NCBI RefSeq assembly: GCF_009765995.1
Contig: NZ_LMUI01000050.1
Coordinates: forward strand, 1 to 64,000
Length of the DNA stretch: 64,000 nucleotides
Source: Methylocapsa sp. S129
Lineage (GTDB): Bacteria; Pseudomonadota; Alphaproteobacteria; Rhizobiales; Beijerinckiaceae
Direction: 5' to 3'
Shown: one piece after another, positions 55,433-64,000 of the stretch
Layout of the letters: every line of letters begins with the position of its first letter
Numbering within the stretch: position 1 is the stretch's first letter
Notes under the pieces: model-generated
Told to the model about the DNA's origin: nothing
Database searches by the model: none
What the model saw: the letters and a program-made list of their open reading frames with translations, nothing else
Made by a program: the position numbers and the translations under genes

Positions 55433-56764
55433 ATGCGTTTGTGGATCAAAGACCCGCTGGCCATTCTCGGCGAAGGCGCGGAATGCGGCCTCGTGATCGA
55501 GGGGACGCGCATCGTCGAGCTGGTGGCGCGCGGCGGGACGCCATCCGCGCCGGTCGACGCCACTTTCGACGCCTCGCGCCATGTCGTCCTGCCCGGCCTG
55601 ATCAACACGCACCATCATTTCTACCAGACGCTGACGCGCGCCCATCCGGCCGGGCTCAATACGGAACTGCTCCCCTGGCTCGTCGCGCTCGAACGCGTCT
55701 GGGCGAAGATCAAGCCCGCGCAATTGCGCGTCGCGACGCGCCTCGCTTTGGTCGAACTCATGCTTTCGGGCTGCACGACGGCGGCCGATCATCACAATCT
55801 GTTCCCGCGCGCGCTGGAAAACGCGATCGACATCGAAGTCGAGGAAGCGCGCAAGCTCGGCCTGCGCATGACCGTCACGCGCGGCTCGATGGGCCTTTCG
55901 GAAAAGGACGGCGGCCTGCAGCCCGACTCGATCGTGCAGGATTCCGATACGATCCTGAGCGACAGCGAGCGCGTGCTGAAGCTCTTCCACGATCCAAAAC
56001 CCGGCGCGCAAATCCGCATTGCCTTGGCGCCGTGCTCGCCTCTGGCCGTGCCGCGGCGTGTGCTCGCTGAATCGGCTCAGCTTGCCGAACGTTACGATTG
56101 CCGGCTGCATACGCATTTGTGCCAATCCCCGGACGAGGACGTCTATGCCCAGGCGACCTTCGGCATGCGCTGCGTCGACCTGCTCGAGGAAGCCGGCTGG
56201 ATCGGCCCGCGCACCTGGGTCGCGCATGGCATTCATTTCAACGCCGAAGAAATCGGCCGGCTCGGGCGGGCCGGCGTCGGGATCTGCCATTGCGCGGCGT
56301 CCGACATGACGTTCGCCATGGGCATCTGCCCGACCAGGGAGCTCGAAGCCGCCGGCGCGCCGATCGGTCTGGGCGTCGACGGCTCGGCCTCGAACGATTC
56401 GTCCAATATGATGGAGGCCGTGCGCCATTCCCTGATGCTCGGGCGCTTGCGCTACGGCCCCTCGGCGTTGACGCATCTCGATGTGCTGCGCTGGGCGACG
56501 GAAGGTTCGGCGCGCTGCCTCGGGCGCGACGACATCGGCCGCATCGCGGTCGGGCTGGAAGCGGATCTGGCTTTGTTCACGCTCGACGAGCCGCGCTTCA
56601 GCGGCGCCCATGATCCGATCGCCGCGCTGGTCCTATGCGGCGCGCATCGCGCCGACCGGGTGATGATCGCCGGCCAATGGCGGGTGGTCGATGGCGCGCC
56701 CGTCGGCGTCGATCTCGCCGCGTTGATGGCCGAGCACAAGGCGGCGGCGCGCGCTTTGGCCTAG
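55433..56764 (+). CDS. Amidohydrolase, probable 8-oxoguanine deaminase
   Basis: A 443-residue amidohydrolase of the ATZ/TRZ-guanine-deaminase group, matching the 8-oxoguanine-deaminase subgroup best. Metal ligands: LINTHHHFYQTLTRA (HxH), HTHLCQSPDED, VAHGIHF, and the late Asp in GVDGSASNDSSNMM. It would convert 8-oxoguanine (or a related oxidised or methylated purine, or an s-triazine) to the deaminated product and ammonia. Exact substrate needs biochemistry; isocytosine and hydroxyatrazine deaminases are close relatives. Confidence 0.85.
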   Translation: MRLWIKDPLAILGEGAECGLVIEGTRIVELVARGGTPSAPVDATFDASRHVVLPGLINTHHHFYQTLTRAHPAGLNTELLPWLVALERVWAKIKPAQLRVATRLALVELMLSGCTTAADHHNLFPRALENAIDIEVEEARKLGLRMTVTRGSMGLSEKDGGLQPDSIVQDSDTILSDSERVLKLFHDPKPGAQIRIALAPCSPLAVPRRVLAESAQLAERYDCRLHTHLCQSPDEDVYAQATFGMRCVDLLEEAGWIGPRTWVAHGIHFNAEEIGRLGRAGVGICHCAASDMTFAMGICPTRELEAAGAPIGLGVDGSASNDSSNMMEAVRHSLMLGRLRYGPSALTHLDVLRWATEGSARCLGRDDIGRIAVGLEADLALFTLDEPRFSGAHDPIAALVLCGAHRADRVMIAGQWRVVDGAPVGVDLAALMAEHKAAARALA

Positions 56765-56971
56765 TGGTCTGCGTCAACCAAATTGAAAGGACGCCAATAT
56801 TCCCTCCCCCCTTGTGGGGGAGGGTTTGGGGAGGGGGGTCGCACCGCTCTATCCGGTTGAGGCGCAAATCCTTTTATCGGCAAGGTCTGCGCGACCCCCC
56901 ATCCCGGCCTTCCCCCACAAGGGGGGAAGGGGAAAGCAGGCGTCCTTTCAATTTGGCTGACGCATAGCACT
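56763..56971. repeat. 209-bp palindromic intergenic element (MITE-like)
   Basis: Two 33-base arms, 56763-56795 and 56939-56971, are inverted copies with three mismatches (shared core CCAAATTGAAAGGACGCC). Inside them, G/C-runs around CCCCTTGTGGGGG are again mirrored (56800-56842 versus 56891-56937), leaving a loop of about 48 bases. The left arm begins within the deaminase stop codon, and the right arm ends 12 bases before the SDR stop. It may be a non-autonomous palindromic repeat that now serves as a bidirectional terminator between convergent genes. Confidence 0.85.
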
Positions 56972-56983
56972 GGCAACCCGCGC

Positions 56984-57766
56984 CTAGAGGGATTCCCCGC
57001 CGTCGATCGTCAGCGTCGCGCCGACGATATGGCGCGATTGCTCGCTGGACAGGAACAGCACGAGATTCGCGATATCCGTGACATCGGCGATGCGGCGCGC
57101 CGGTATGGCGCGCATCATTGCGTCATGGTCGAGCCTGCCGGATTCGAAATCCGCCAGGACGCCGTCGGTATTGACGTGGCCCGGCGCGACGCCGTTGACG
57201 CGAATTCCTTTGGGCGTCCATTCGAACGCCATCGACTTGGTCAGGCTGTTCAGCGCCGCCTTGGTCGCGGAATAGAGACCGCAACCGAAGGCCGGCCGCG
57301 CGCCGCTGATGCTGCTCACGTTCACGATCACGCCGGTTCGGTTGTTCGTCGTCGCCCAGCGCGCCAAAGCCTGGCCGCAAAACAACGGACCGCAGAGATT
57401 GGTGGAGAGGAATTGCGAAGCGTCCGCGGCGCCCGCGTCGAGCAACGGAACCAAGGCAAAATAGGCTGCATTGTTCACCAGGATATCGACGGCGCCGAAC
57501 CGCCCGACCGCCGCCTCGATCAAGCCGTTGCAATCGGCGACGAGGCTGACGTCCGTCCGGACGGCAAGCGCCTCTTTTCCGAAGTCACGCTCGATGTCGG
57601 CGACGACATGGCTTGCCGCTTCAAGATTTCTGCCCGCGACGACGACTTTCGCGCCGCGCCCGGCGAAGGCAAGCGCGATGGCGCGGCCGATGCCGGCGCT
57701 GCCGCCGGTGACGACGACGACTTTCCCGTGGAATTCCGACGGATCGGTTTGGTCTAGCGCCGGCAT
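56984..57766 (-). CDS. Short-chain dehydrogenase/reductase
   Basis: A 260-residue classical SDR with an intact cofactor loop TGGSAGIGRA, NNAAYF, catalytic Ser in NVSSISG, YSATK (Tyr and Lys) and the C-terminal VGATLTIDGGESL. It begins eight bases after the serA stop, so the two are likely co-transcribed. Substrate unknown; the pairing with serA suggests a 2- or 3-hydroxy-acid or alcohol. Confidence 0.92.
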   Translation of the reverse strand: MPALDQTDPSEFHGKVVVVTGGSAGIGRAIALAFAGRGAKVVVAGRNLEAASHVVADIERDFGKEALAVRTDVSLVADCNGLIEAAVGRFGAVDILVNNAAYFALVPLLDAGAADASQFLSTNLCGPLFCGQALARWATTNNRTGVIVNVSSISGARPAFGCGLYSATKAALNSLTKSMAFEWTPKGIRVNGVAPGHVNTDGVLADFESGRLDHDAMMRAIPARRIADVTDIANLVLFLSSEQSRHIVGATLTIDGGESL

Positions 57767-57774
57767 GATATTTC

Positions 57775-59043
57775 TCAGGTCCGATGTTCGTAGAGCAGCC
57801 TGGCGCGGATCGTTCCCTCCAGCGCCCGGATTTCCGCCAGAACGCGCTGACTATCCGTGGCCGAAGCGTCTGCGTCCAAGACGACATAGCCGATATCGGC
57901 ATGGGTCTCGTAATATTGCGCGGCAATGTTGATCGCGTGCCGCGCGAGCGCCTCATTGAGCCGCCCGAGCATGCCGGGCAGATTGCGCTGGACCTGGATG
58001 AAGCGGGTCCCCACCGGTCGGGCCGGCAATTGCACTTGCGGAAAATTGACGGCGCCCATCGTCGAGCCGTTGTCGCTATAGTCGATCAGCTTGCGCGCGA
58101 CTTCGGCCCCAATGCGCTCCTGCGCCTCCTCGGTCGAACCGCCGATATGGGGCGTCAAAATGACGTTGTGCAGCCCTTGCAGCGGCGAGGTGAATCGCTC
58201 GGCGTTCGAACTGGGCTCGACCGGGAAAACATCGATCGCCGCGCCGCGGAGCCTTCCCTCGCGCAGCGCGGCGGCAAGCGCGTCGAGGTCGACCACGGTG
58301 CCGCGGCTGTTGTTGATGAGATAGGCGCCCGGCTTCATCGACCGGATCTCCTCAACGCCGATCATCCCATGGGTGGCCGGCGTCTCGGGCACATGCAGGG
58401 TCACGACATCGCTCTGCGCCAGCAATTCCTGCAGGGTGGCGGTCGGCTCGGTATTGCCGCGGCGGAGCTTGTCGGTGTGGTCAAAGAATATGACCCGCAT
58501 GCCGAACGCTTCTGCGAGATAAGAAAGCTGCGAACCGATGTTGCCATAACCGATGACGCCAAGGGTCTTGCCTCTCACTTCGAGGCTGTCGTTGGCCGAC
58601 TTGTCCCACCGGCCGTCATGCGCGGCGACGGATCGCGGAACAATGCGCCGCAGAAGCATGACAATCTCGCCGATCACCAGTTCGGCGACGCTGCGCGTGT
58701 TGGAGAAGGGCGCATTGAAGACAGGAACGCCTATTTGCCGCGCGGCGTCAACATCGACCTGGTTGGTGCCGACATTGAAACAGCCGATCGCGATCAGCCG
58801 GTCGGCGGCTTCGAGGATTTCGGCGGTGATCTGCGTGCGGGACCGAATGCCAAGCAAGTGGACGCCTTTGACGGCCTCCTGAAGCGCGGCGCCGTTGAGC
58901 GCTTTGGGGAGGCGCTCCACGCTGGAATAGCCCGCCGCGCTCATCATCTCGGCCGCGCTGTCGCTGACGCCCTCGAGAAGCAGGATCCGGATCTTGTCTT
59001 TCGACAGAGAAAGCTGTGGCGGAGATGAAGCGCTAATGGGCAC
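57775..59043 (-). CDS. serA: D-3-phosphoglycerate dehydrogenase (E. coli type, with ACT domain)
   Basis: A 422-residue NAD-dependent 2-hydroxyacid dehydrogenase, first step of serine synthesis. Features: GCFNVGTNQVD, NAD-binding GVIGYGNIGSQL, NNSRGTVVD, TPHIGGSTEEAQ with the catalytic His, and a C-terminal ACT domain (NLPGMLGRLNEALARHAINI) for serine feedback. This is the short E. coli-like form. The GTG at 59043 follows an AGGA; a TTG at 59064 would add seven residues. Confidence 0.93.
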   Translation of the reverse strand: MPISASSPPQLSLSKDKIRILLLEGVSDSAAEMMSAAGYSSVERLPKALNGAALQEAVKGVHLLGIRSRTQITAEILEAADRLIAIGCFNVGTNQVDVDAARQIGVPVFNAPFSNTRSVAELVIGEIVMLLRRIVPRSVAAHDGRWDKSANDSLEVRGKTLGVIGYGNIGSQLSYLAEAFGMRVIFFDHTDKLRRGNTEPTATLQELLAQSDVVTLHVPETPATHGMIGVEEIRSMKPGAYLINNSRGTVVDLDALAAALREGRLRGAAIDVFPVEPSSNAERFTSPLQGLHNVILTPHIGGSTEEAQERIGAEVARKLIDYSDNGSTMGAVNFPQVQLPARPVGTRFIQVQRNLPGMLGRLNEALARHAINIAAQYYETHADIGYVVLDADASATDSQRVLAEIRALEGTIRARLLYEHRT

Positions 59044-59399
59044 GATTGGCGAATCCTTCGGCAAGAGATGGGCGGGCCAGACCGAAACGCTGCGCAGAGC
59101 CTATCAGACGAAAGGCGCGAACCATTATTTCCTTCAGCGGCCGTTTCACGCCTCTTCACCCATATACAGAGGACCGCCGCAAGCTTCCATCCTTGCGCTC
59201 GCCGCAGACCATCGGATTCAAACGGCTCCAAACGAAGGCGTCGCCGTCTCACAATCGCGTTGATAAACTTACAAAATCTCGCTTTGCCCCGCTTGGTCAG
59301 CCTCGCGACGCTACATAATGTCGCTGGATCGCCGACGCGGCCGCCCAGACGAGACGCGTTCCGCTAGCGCCCCGCGACTTCTCGCGTATAAATCCCCTT
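59044..59399. promoter_or_regulatory. Divergent promoter region serA / recG
   Basis: About 350 bases between divergent serA and recG start codons; both promoters must lie here. Open frames across it look like shadow sequence. I see no strong hairpin or operator palindrome. Confidence 0.4.
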
Positions 59400-61499
59400 A
59401 TGCGCCCCGCCTTGCTCGATCCGCTGTTCGCTCCCGCCGCCACTCTCCCCGGCGTCGGTCCCAAGATCGCCAAACTGCTCGATCGGCTGCTCGACCGCCC
59501 GGCCGGCGCGCGCGTCATCGATGTTTTGTTCCATTTGCCCTATGCGACGCTCGACCGGCGGGCGCGGCCAAAGATCCGCGACGCGCAGCGCGACGCGATC
59601 GCCACGCTCGAAGTGCGCGTCGCCGAGCACCGGCCGCCGCCCAACGCACGCTCGAAAGCGCCGTTCAAAGTGCTGGTCGAGGATGAGACGGGCGATGTCG
59701 AACTGGTGTTCTTCCTCGCCAATCACGACTGGATCCGCAAGCAATTGCCGCTCGGCGAAACGCGCTGGGTGTCGGGCAAGCTTGAAATGTGGGACGGCCA
59801 TTTGCAGATGGTCCATCCCGACCGGGTGATGGACGCCGCGGCGCTCGCCAACATGCCGGCCGTCGAGCCGGTCTACGGGCTGACCGAAGGTCTGTTCCCC
59901 CGCGTTCTCGCCAAGGCCGCGCAAGGGGCTCTGGCGAGATTGCCCAGACTGCCCGAATGGATCGCCGACAAGAATGCGCAGCGCCTGCGCGCGCCGACTT
60001 TCGCCGCCGCGCTGGCGGCGATGCACAATCCGCAGCAGCCCGGCGACATCGATCCCGCCGGTCCGGCCGGGACGCGGCTCGCCTATGACGAATTGCTCGC
60101 CAATCAGCTTGCGCTTTTGATGGTGCGCGCGCGCATGCGCACGCTGGCGGGGCGCTCCAATATTTCGGATGGGCGCCTCGCGGCGAAGATCGAAGCCGCC
60201 CTGCCCTTTCGCCTCACCGGAGCGCAGGCCAGGGCGTTCGCCGAAATACGCGCGGACCTGGCTTCGCCCAAGCGCATGTTGCGGTTGCTGCAGGGCGATG
60301 TCGGCTCGGGAAAAACCATCGTCGCGCTGCTCGCTATGGCTGATGTCGTCGAATCCGGGCGGCAGACGGCGTTGATGGCGCCGACCGAAATCCTCGCGCG
60401 CCAGCATTTCGAACGCATGCGCCCGCTCGCCGAAGCCGCCGGGCTGCGCATCATCATTCTGACCGGGCGCGACAAAACCTCCGAACGCAACCGCACCCTG
60501 GCCGCGCTTGCCGCCGGCGAAATCGACATCGCGCTCGGCACCCATGCCCTGTTTCAGGAAAGCGTCGCCTTTCGCGATCTCGGCCTCGCCGTCGTCGATG
60601 AGCAGCATCGGTTCGGCGTTCGTCAGCGCCTCGCTTTGGCGTCCAAGGGCGAAGCGGTCGATCTCTTGGTGATGACCGCGACGCCGATACCGCGCACGCT
60701 GGTGCTGACTTATTTCGGCGATATGGACGTCTCGGCGCTGACCGAAAAGCCGCCCGGCCGCACGCCGATCGACACGCGCGCGATCCCGCTGGATCGCCTG
60801 AGCGACGTCATCGCCGGCATCGGCCGCGCGATCGCGTCAGGCGCCCGCGCCTATTGGGTCTGCCCGCTGGTCGAGGAGAGCGAAGAGCTCGACGTGGCTG
60901 CGGCGCAGGAGCGGGCCGAGGCGCTGCGCGCGATATTCGGCACGGCGGTCGACGTCATTCACGGCCGCATGAAAGGCGCCGACAAGGACGCGGCGATGGA
61001 GCGGTTCCAGCGCGGCGAGACGAAAATTCTGGTCGCCACCACTGTCATCGAGGTCGGCGTCGACGTGGCGGAGGCGACGATCATGGTGATCGAACATGCC
61101 GAGCGCTTCGGCCTCGCGCAATTGCACCAATTGCGCGGCCGCGTCGGGCGCGGCGCGGGCCGCTCGACCTGCCTCTTGCTCTACAAGGCGCCGCTCGGCG
61201 AGGTTTCGCGCGCCCGGCTCGAAATCCTGCGCGAGACGGAAGACGGCTTTCGCATCGCCGAAGAAGATCTGCGGCTGCGCGGCGAGGGCGAAGTGCTTGG
61301 CGCGCGCCAAGCCGGCGCCCCCGGCTTCCGCCTCGCCCGCCTCGACCTGCACGGCCAGTTGCTGACGCTGGCGCGGGATGAAGCGCAGGCGGCGCTGGAG
61401 CGCAGCCCAAGGCTGGCGGGCGATGAGAACCGGCCGCTGCGGACATTGCTCTATCTGTTCGAGCGCGATGAGGCGGTGCGGTTGCTGGAGGCGGGGTAG
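59400..61499 (+). CDS. recG: ATP-dependent DNA helicase RecG
   Basis: A 699-residue helicase that reverses stalled replication forks and branch-migrates Holliday junctions. Domains: N-terminal wedge/OB region (LPGVGPKIAKLLDRLL onward), helicase motif I QGDVGSGKT, motif II DEQHRFG, motif III TATPIPRT, and motif VI HQLRGRVGRGAG with the following C-terminal region. Length is standard. Its position near DUF502 and glmS matches alphaproteobacterial synteny. Confidence 0.96.
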   Translation: MRPALLDPLFAPAATLPGVGPKIAKLLDRLLDRPAGARVIDVLFHLPYATLDRRARPKIRDAQRDAIATLEVRVAEHRPPPNARSKAPFKVLVEDETGDVELVFFLANHDWIRKQLPLGETRWVSGKLEMWDGHLQMVHPDRVMDAAALANMPAVEPVYGLTEGLFPRVLAKAAQGALARLPRLPEWIADKNAQRLRAPTFAAALAAMHNPQQPGDIDPAGPAGTRLAYDELLANQLALLMVRARMRTLAGRSNISDGRLAAKIEAALPFRLTGAQARAFAEIRADLASPKRMLRLLQGDVGSGKTIVALLAMADVVESGRQTALMAPTEILARQHFERMRPLAEAAGLRIIILTGRDKTSERNRTLAALAAGEIDIALGTHALFQESVAFRDLGLAVVDEQHRFGVRQRLALASKGEAVDLLVMTATPIPRTLVLTYFGDMDVSALTEKPPGRTPIDTRAIPLDRLSDVIAGIGRAIASGARAYWVCPLVEESEELDVAAAQERAEALRAIFGTAVDVIHGRMKGADKDAAMERFQRGETKILVATTVIEVGVDVAEATIMVIEHAERFGLAQLHQLRGRVGRGAGRSTCLLLYKAPLGEVSRARLEILRETEDGFRIAEEDLRLRGEGEVLGARQAGAPGFRLARLDLHGQLLTLARDEAQAALERSPRLAGDENRPLRTLLYLFERDEAVRLLEAG

Positions 61500-61669
61500 C
61501 TTGAAATCAAACGCTCGGCGTCCAAATCACGGGGGCTTCTTCGGGTGGACGGCGGGCGTAAATGCTTTCTCGAAAGCCGCCGCAACAATATTGTTGCGCG
61601 TTCAGCGACGATGGTTGGAATCGGACCTCCATCTGGATAATCTCGCAAGAGAGGCCGGAGGGTTCCTGC

Positions 61670-62194
61670 ATGCGTCTTCTTTACGTGGCGACGCTCTTGG
61701 GCGCGTTTGGCGTTGGTCAAGCTTCGGCCGAAGACAACGGCGAGAGACTTCTCCAGATTTTCGAGAAGACGTGCGCCGGGAAGCCGGTCTCCGGCGAGGC
61801 GCTGGATGCGCAGGCGCGTGGCCTTGGCTATGTCCATCAAAACGGGGCTGTCGCGCCCGACGACCTCAAGCGGGACCCCGATGACATCCATGACTGGAAG
61901 CTCCCTGAGCAGGGATCGAACTTCGCCCTCGATGCTTATTTCGCCGGGCCCCGGACGCACTATCGGACTGTTTGCGGAATCCATGCCGACAATGTCGACA
62001 TTGCCGCCTTCGTCGAGCGCCTCATGCGCGAGACGACATTGCCGCAACCGCAAACGAAATCAGATCCGAAGACGGGCGCGCTGAGCTATATTTGGACGGC
62101 GGAGGCCGACGGCGGGAAGGACACGCTGGAAGTCGACGCCTATAAGAATGGCAGGGTCAGACTCGCTTTCTCATACGACGTGATCGCACGTTAG
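61670..62194 (+). CDS. Exported hypothetical protein
   Basis: A 174-residue protein with a short signal peptide (LLYVATLLGAFGVGQASA, cleavage after ASA). GGAGGG before the ATG at 61670 fixes the start. The mature part has two cysteines (FEKTCAGKP and YRTVCGIHADN) and resembles small periplasmic proteins of Hyphomicrobiales; I do not recognise a functional family. Confidence 0.75.
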   Translation: MRLLYVATLLGAFGVGQASAEDNGERLLQIFEKTCAGKPVSGEALDAQARGLGYVHQNGAVAPDDLKRDPDDIHDWKLPEQGSNFALDAYFAGPRTHYRTVCGIHADNVDIAAFVERLMRETTLPQPQTKSDPKTGALSYIWTAEADGGKDTLEVDAYKNGRVRLAFSYDVIAR

Positions 62195-62490
62195 AGCCGT
62201 CCGCGTTCGTATGACTGCCGACTATGAAAGCCGTCAAGGGGCGATCTTGGCCTTCGCTTCAAGGAATGCCGCAGCGGCCGCCGCCGCCGCCACCTCAACT
62301 CAGCGCCAAGTTCGCATCCCCGCGCGAAGGCGTCCGCGAGGAAATCGATGAAGACCCGGACCTCGGTCGGCAGCCGGCGTCCGGCGGGATGGACGGCGCT
62401 GGTCGCCGGCGCGCCTGGCTCATAGTCGCGTAGCGCGAGGCGGACCGCGCCCGAGGCGATTTCGGGGGCGAACAAAATAACTCGGCGCAT
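62191..62490 (-). pseudogene. LysR-family regulator C-terminal remnant
   Basis: The frame encodes the last part of a LysR-type effector domain: PEIASGAVRLALRDYEP, then AVHPAGRRLPTEVRVFIDFL, the conserved end of this family. A low-complexity Arg-rich tail follows. No helix-turn-helix or earlier effector-domain sequence exists upstream, because the DUF2867 gene begins there. It is the stump of a deleted regulator. Confidence 0.6.
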
Positions 62491-62498
62491 GTTTGCGG

Positions 62499-63002
62499 TT
62501 AAGACCTCGCCGCCTGCGCCAACATGGTCCGCACGATGACGCGGTGGAACGGCATGATGAAGGCGAGATAGGCGCGGCCCATCCAGTTATGCGTGCGCAC
62601 CAATGTCGTCGTCGTCACCTGCTGGCGATCGGCGCCCAGCGAGAGCACGTCGACGACGACGCGAAAATCGAGATGCCAGTCGTCAAAGCCCATCACGACG
62701 CGATCCGGCGTCTCGCTGACGACGGGAAAGAAGCCGATGCGGCGTCGCCTCTCCGGCGGCAGGTCTTTATCGATGGCCGTCTCGTCGGCGCCCTTCAACC
62801 CGATCAAGGCGACGAGCCGGTTGCGCAAGGCGAGAAGCGCGCGGATCCAGCGCGGCGTGCGCCCGAAAATGCGCTGAGCGGCGGCGGCGGCGTCAAGCGC
62901 CGGAGTCGCGACGATCAGTTGGTAGGCGTCGGCAAAATCGGCGCCGGCGAGAAGCGGCGCGGTCGTCGCCCCCGGCGCCATGGCGTGAACGGACATATTC
63001 AT
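62499..63002 (-). CDS. DUF2867-domain protein
   Basis: A 167-residue protein of the DUF2867 type: an early Asp/Ala-rich helix, RIFGRTPRWIRALLALRN, then GFDDWHLDFRVVVDVL and TLVRTHNWMGRAYLAFIMPFH near the C-terminus. Function unknown; some relatives are fused to NAD-binding sugar epimerase-like domains. The ATG overlaps the DUF502 stop (ATGA), so translation is coupled. Confidence 0.8.
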   Translation of the reverse strand: MNMSVHAMAPGATTAPLLAGADFADAYQLIVATPALDAAAAAQRIFGRTPRWIRALLALRNRLVALIGLKGADETAIDKDLPPERRRRIGFFPVVSETPDRVVMGFDDWHLDFRVVVDVLSLGADRQQVTTTTLVRTHNWMGRAYLAFIMPFHRVIVRTMLAQAARS

Positions 63003-63754
63003 TCCGCCGCCCGCCCCTGCTGCCCGATCGCCTCCAGCGCCTGCTCCTGCCGCGCCGCCTGGGCCATCGCGGCCAGCGCCGCCTGGCCTTCGGGCTGGAC
63101 GACGCCCGCCGACACGATCAGCTTGACGGCGTCTTCGGGCGTCATCGGCAATTCGATGACGTCGCTGGTCGGAATGAAGAAATAGAAGCCGGTGGTCGGA
63201 TTGGGCGTGCAGGGCAGGAAGACCGAGGTCATATCGCCCGGCGGCAACACGCCGGCGACCGCCGCGGCCGGTTCGGCGGTGATGAAGACGATCGACCAGG
63301 AGCCTTTGACCGGGAATTCCACCAGCCCCACTTTACGAAACTGCGTGCCGCTCTGGCTGAAAACGGTTTCGAAAATCTGTTTGACGCTCTTGTAGATGCC
63401 GCGCACCACCGGCGTCCGGTCGAGCAAAGCCTCGCCGATGCGCACCAAAGTGCGCCCGGCAATATTGGCCGCCAGAAATCCGAGCAGCGTCAGGCCGACA
63501 AGCGCGATGACGACGCCAAAGCCCGGCACGTGAAAGGGCAGATAGGAATCGGGCCAGAAGCGAGCCGGCAGCAGCGGCTTGACCCAATTGTCGACGGTGT
63601 CGATGAACCACCAGGCGATATAGACGGTCACCGCGACGGGGCCGAAGATCACGAGGCCGGTGAAGAACCATGTGCGTAGCCGCGCGCCCAGGCTGCGCGG
63701 CGAAACCGGCGCCGGCTCAATGGCGATATCGCTCGTTTTGGGCGCTAGGGTCAT
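62999..63754 (-). CDS. DUF502 inner-membrane protein
   Basis: A 251-residue DUF502 protein with two N-terminal membrane spans (FFTGLVIFGPVAVTVYIAWW and VVIALVGLTLLGFLAANIAG), followed by PVVRGIYKSVKQIFETVF and GFYFFIPTSDV, all family hallmarks. The ATG at 63754 starts the recognisable domain; a longer frame upstream is Arg-rich. Its place between recG and glmS is conserved in related genomes. Function unknown, presumed envelope-related. Confidence 0.9.
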   Translation of the reverse strand: MTLAPKTSDIAIEPAPVSPRSLGARLRTWFFTGLVIFGPVAVTVYIAWWFIDTVDNWVKPLLPARFWPDSYLPFHVPGFGVVIALVGLTLLGFLAANIAGRTLVRIGEALLDRTPVVRGIYKSVKQIFETVFSQSGTQFRKVGLVEFPVKGSWSIVFITAEPAAAVAGVLPPGDMTSVFLPCTPNPTTGFYFFIPTSDVIELPMTPEDAVKLIVSAGVVQPEGQAALAAMAQAARQEQALEAIGQQGRAAE

Positions 63755-63924
63755 GGCGGTCTCTGAAGGAGCATTACGACGCGAAATGGCCACGGCTTCG
63801 CGCAAAAACAAGGCGGCGCGCCGCGACGACAATCCTCCCCTGGCCCGCCGCTCGTCACTGGGCCTGGGCGAACCATGGCCACTCGCGCCGCCAAATGCAA
63901 GACGGCGGCGACAGGCTTGTCCCC

Positions 63925-64000
63925 TTACGCCGCCATTGCCGATTTCGCCAGATTGCGCGGCCGGTCAGCATCCCTGCCCATGATGACAGTGGTGTGATCC
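63925..64000 (-). CDS. glmS: Glucosamine-fructose-6-phosphate aminotransferase, 3' end (partial)
   Basis: The last 24 or so codons of a gene that continues beyond the window. The frame reads HTTVIMGRDADRPRNLAKS and then a short tail before TAA at 63925-63927. This matches the GlmS C-terminus (HTAVIMGxDxDxPRNLAKS...). The recG-DUF502-glmS neighbourhood supports the call. GlmS makes glucosamine-6-phosphate for peptidoglycan and LPS. Confidence 0.75.
   Translation of the reverse strand, partial: DHTTVIMGRDADRPRNLAKSAMAA

Noticed and set aside
55361-56611. 416-codon minus-strand frame
   Set aside because: Antisense to the amidohydrolase with intact metal ligands; shadow of high-GC codons.
57784-59028. 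414-codon plus-strand frame
   Set aside because: Antisense to serA, which has all NAD-binding, catalytic and ACT motifs.
59364-60608. 414-codon minus-strand frame
   Set aside because: Antisense to recG; no domain features.

Overview
The window is GC-rich chromosomal DNA. Its gene content (RecG-DUF502-GlmS synteny, several ABC uptake systems, E. coli-type SerA, MocE-type ferredoxin, alphaproteobacterial small exported proteins) suggests a Hyphomicrobiales (Rhizobiales) alphaproteobacterium, possibly near Beijerinckiaceae/Methylocystaceae. That placement is inference from gene content; there is no rRNA here. I saw no tRNA, rRNA, CRISPR array, prophage or transposase gene.

Layout. (1) 0-13 kb, organic-acid uptake and catabolism: a minus-strand operon (acyl-CoA ligase, thiolase-like protein without the usual Cys, DUF35 zinc-ribbon fused to a degenerate SDR, cyclase-family hydrolase) beside a plus-strand Liv-type ABC transporter whose second permease and first ATPase are fused. 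A cysteine-less Asp/Glu-racemase relative and a MarR regulator follow. (2) 13-33 kb, amide/peptide catabolic island: two complete Dpp-type ABC importers, two M81 (microcystinase C-like) hydrolases, two M20 hydrolases plus an M20 remnant, and two amidases. (3) 33.7-39.6 kb: a LacI-controlled sugar/cyclitol ABC importer with a membrane di-iron hydroxylase and a MocE-like Rieske ferredoxin, a layout recalling rhizopine (moc) catabolism. (4) 39.7-46.7 kb: small lipoproteins and exported proteins, a 30-residue membrane microprotein, a DUF4239-like protein and two tandem MFS exporters. (5) 46.8-54.1 kb: pterin-type enzymes (FolE, pterin-4a-carbinolamine dehydratase, two paralogous DHFR/RibD-C-like reductases) interleaved with four SAM methyltransferases and a glycosyltransferase. 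(6) 54-57 kb: an orphan NMT1-type binding protein divergent from an 8-oxoguanine-deaminase-like amidohydrolase, closed by a 209-bp palindromic element. (7) 57-64 kb, housekeeping: SerA-SDR, RecG, DUF2867, DUF502 and the 3' end of glmS at the edge.

How they work together. Regions 1-3 are uptake-plus-catabolism modules: substrate enters through a dedicated ABC importer and is processed by enzymes that are often translationally coupled (ATGA, GTGA or TTGA overlaps). The most promising undescribed systems are the moc-like importer/oxygenase locus, the pterin/methyltransferase/glycosyltransferase region, the dual-Dpp M81/M20/amidase island, and the aldolase-like operon with the DUF35-SDR fusion. 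Gene remnants (livF, SDR, M20, LysR) show that the catabolic regions have been rearranged.
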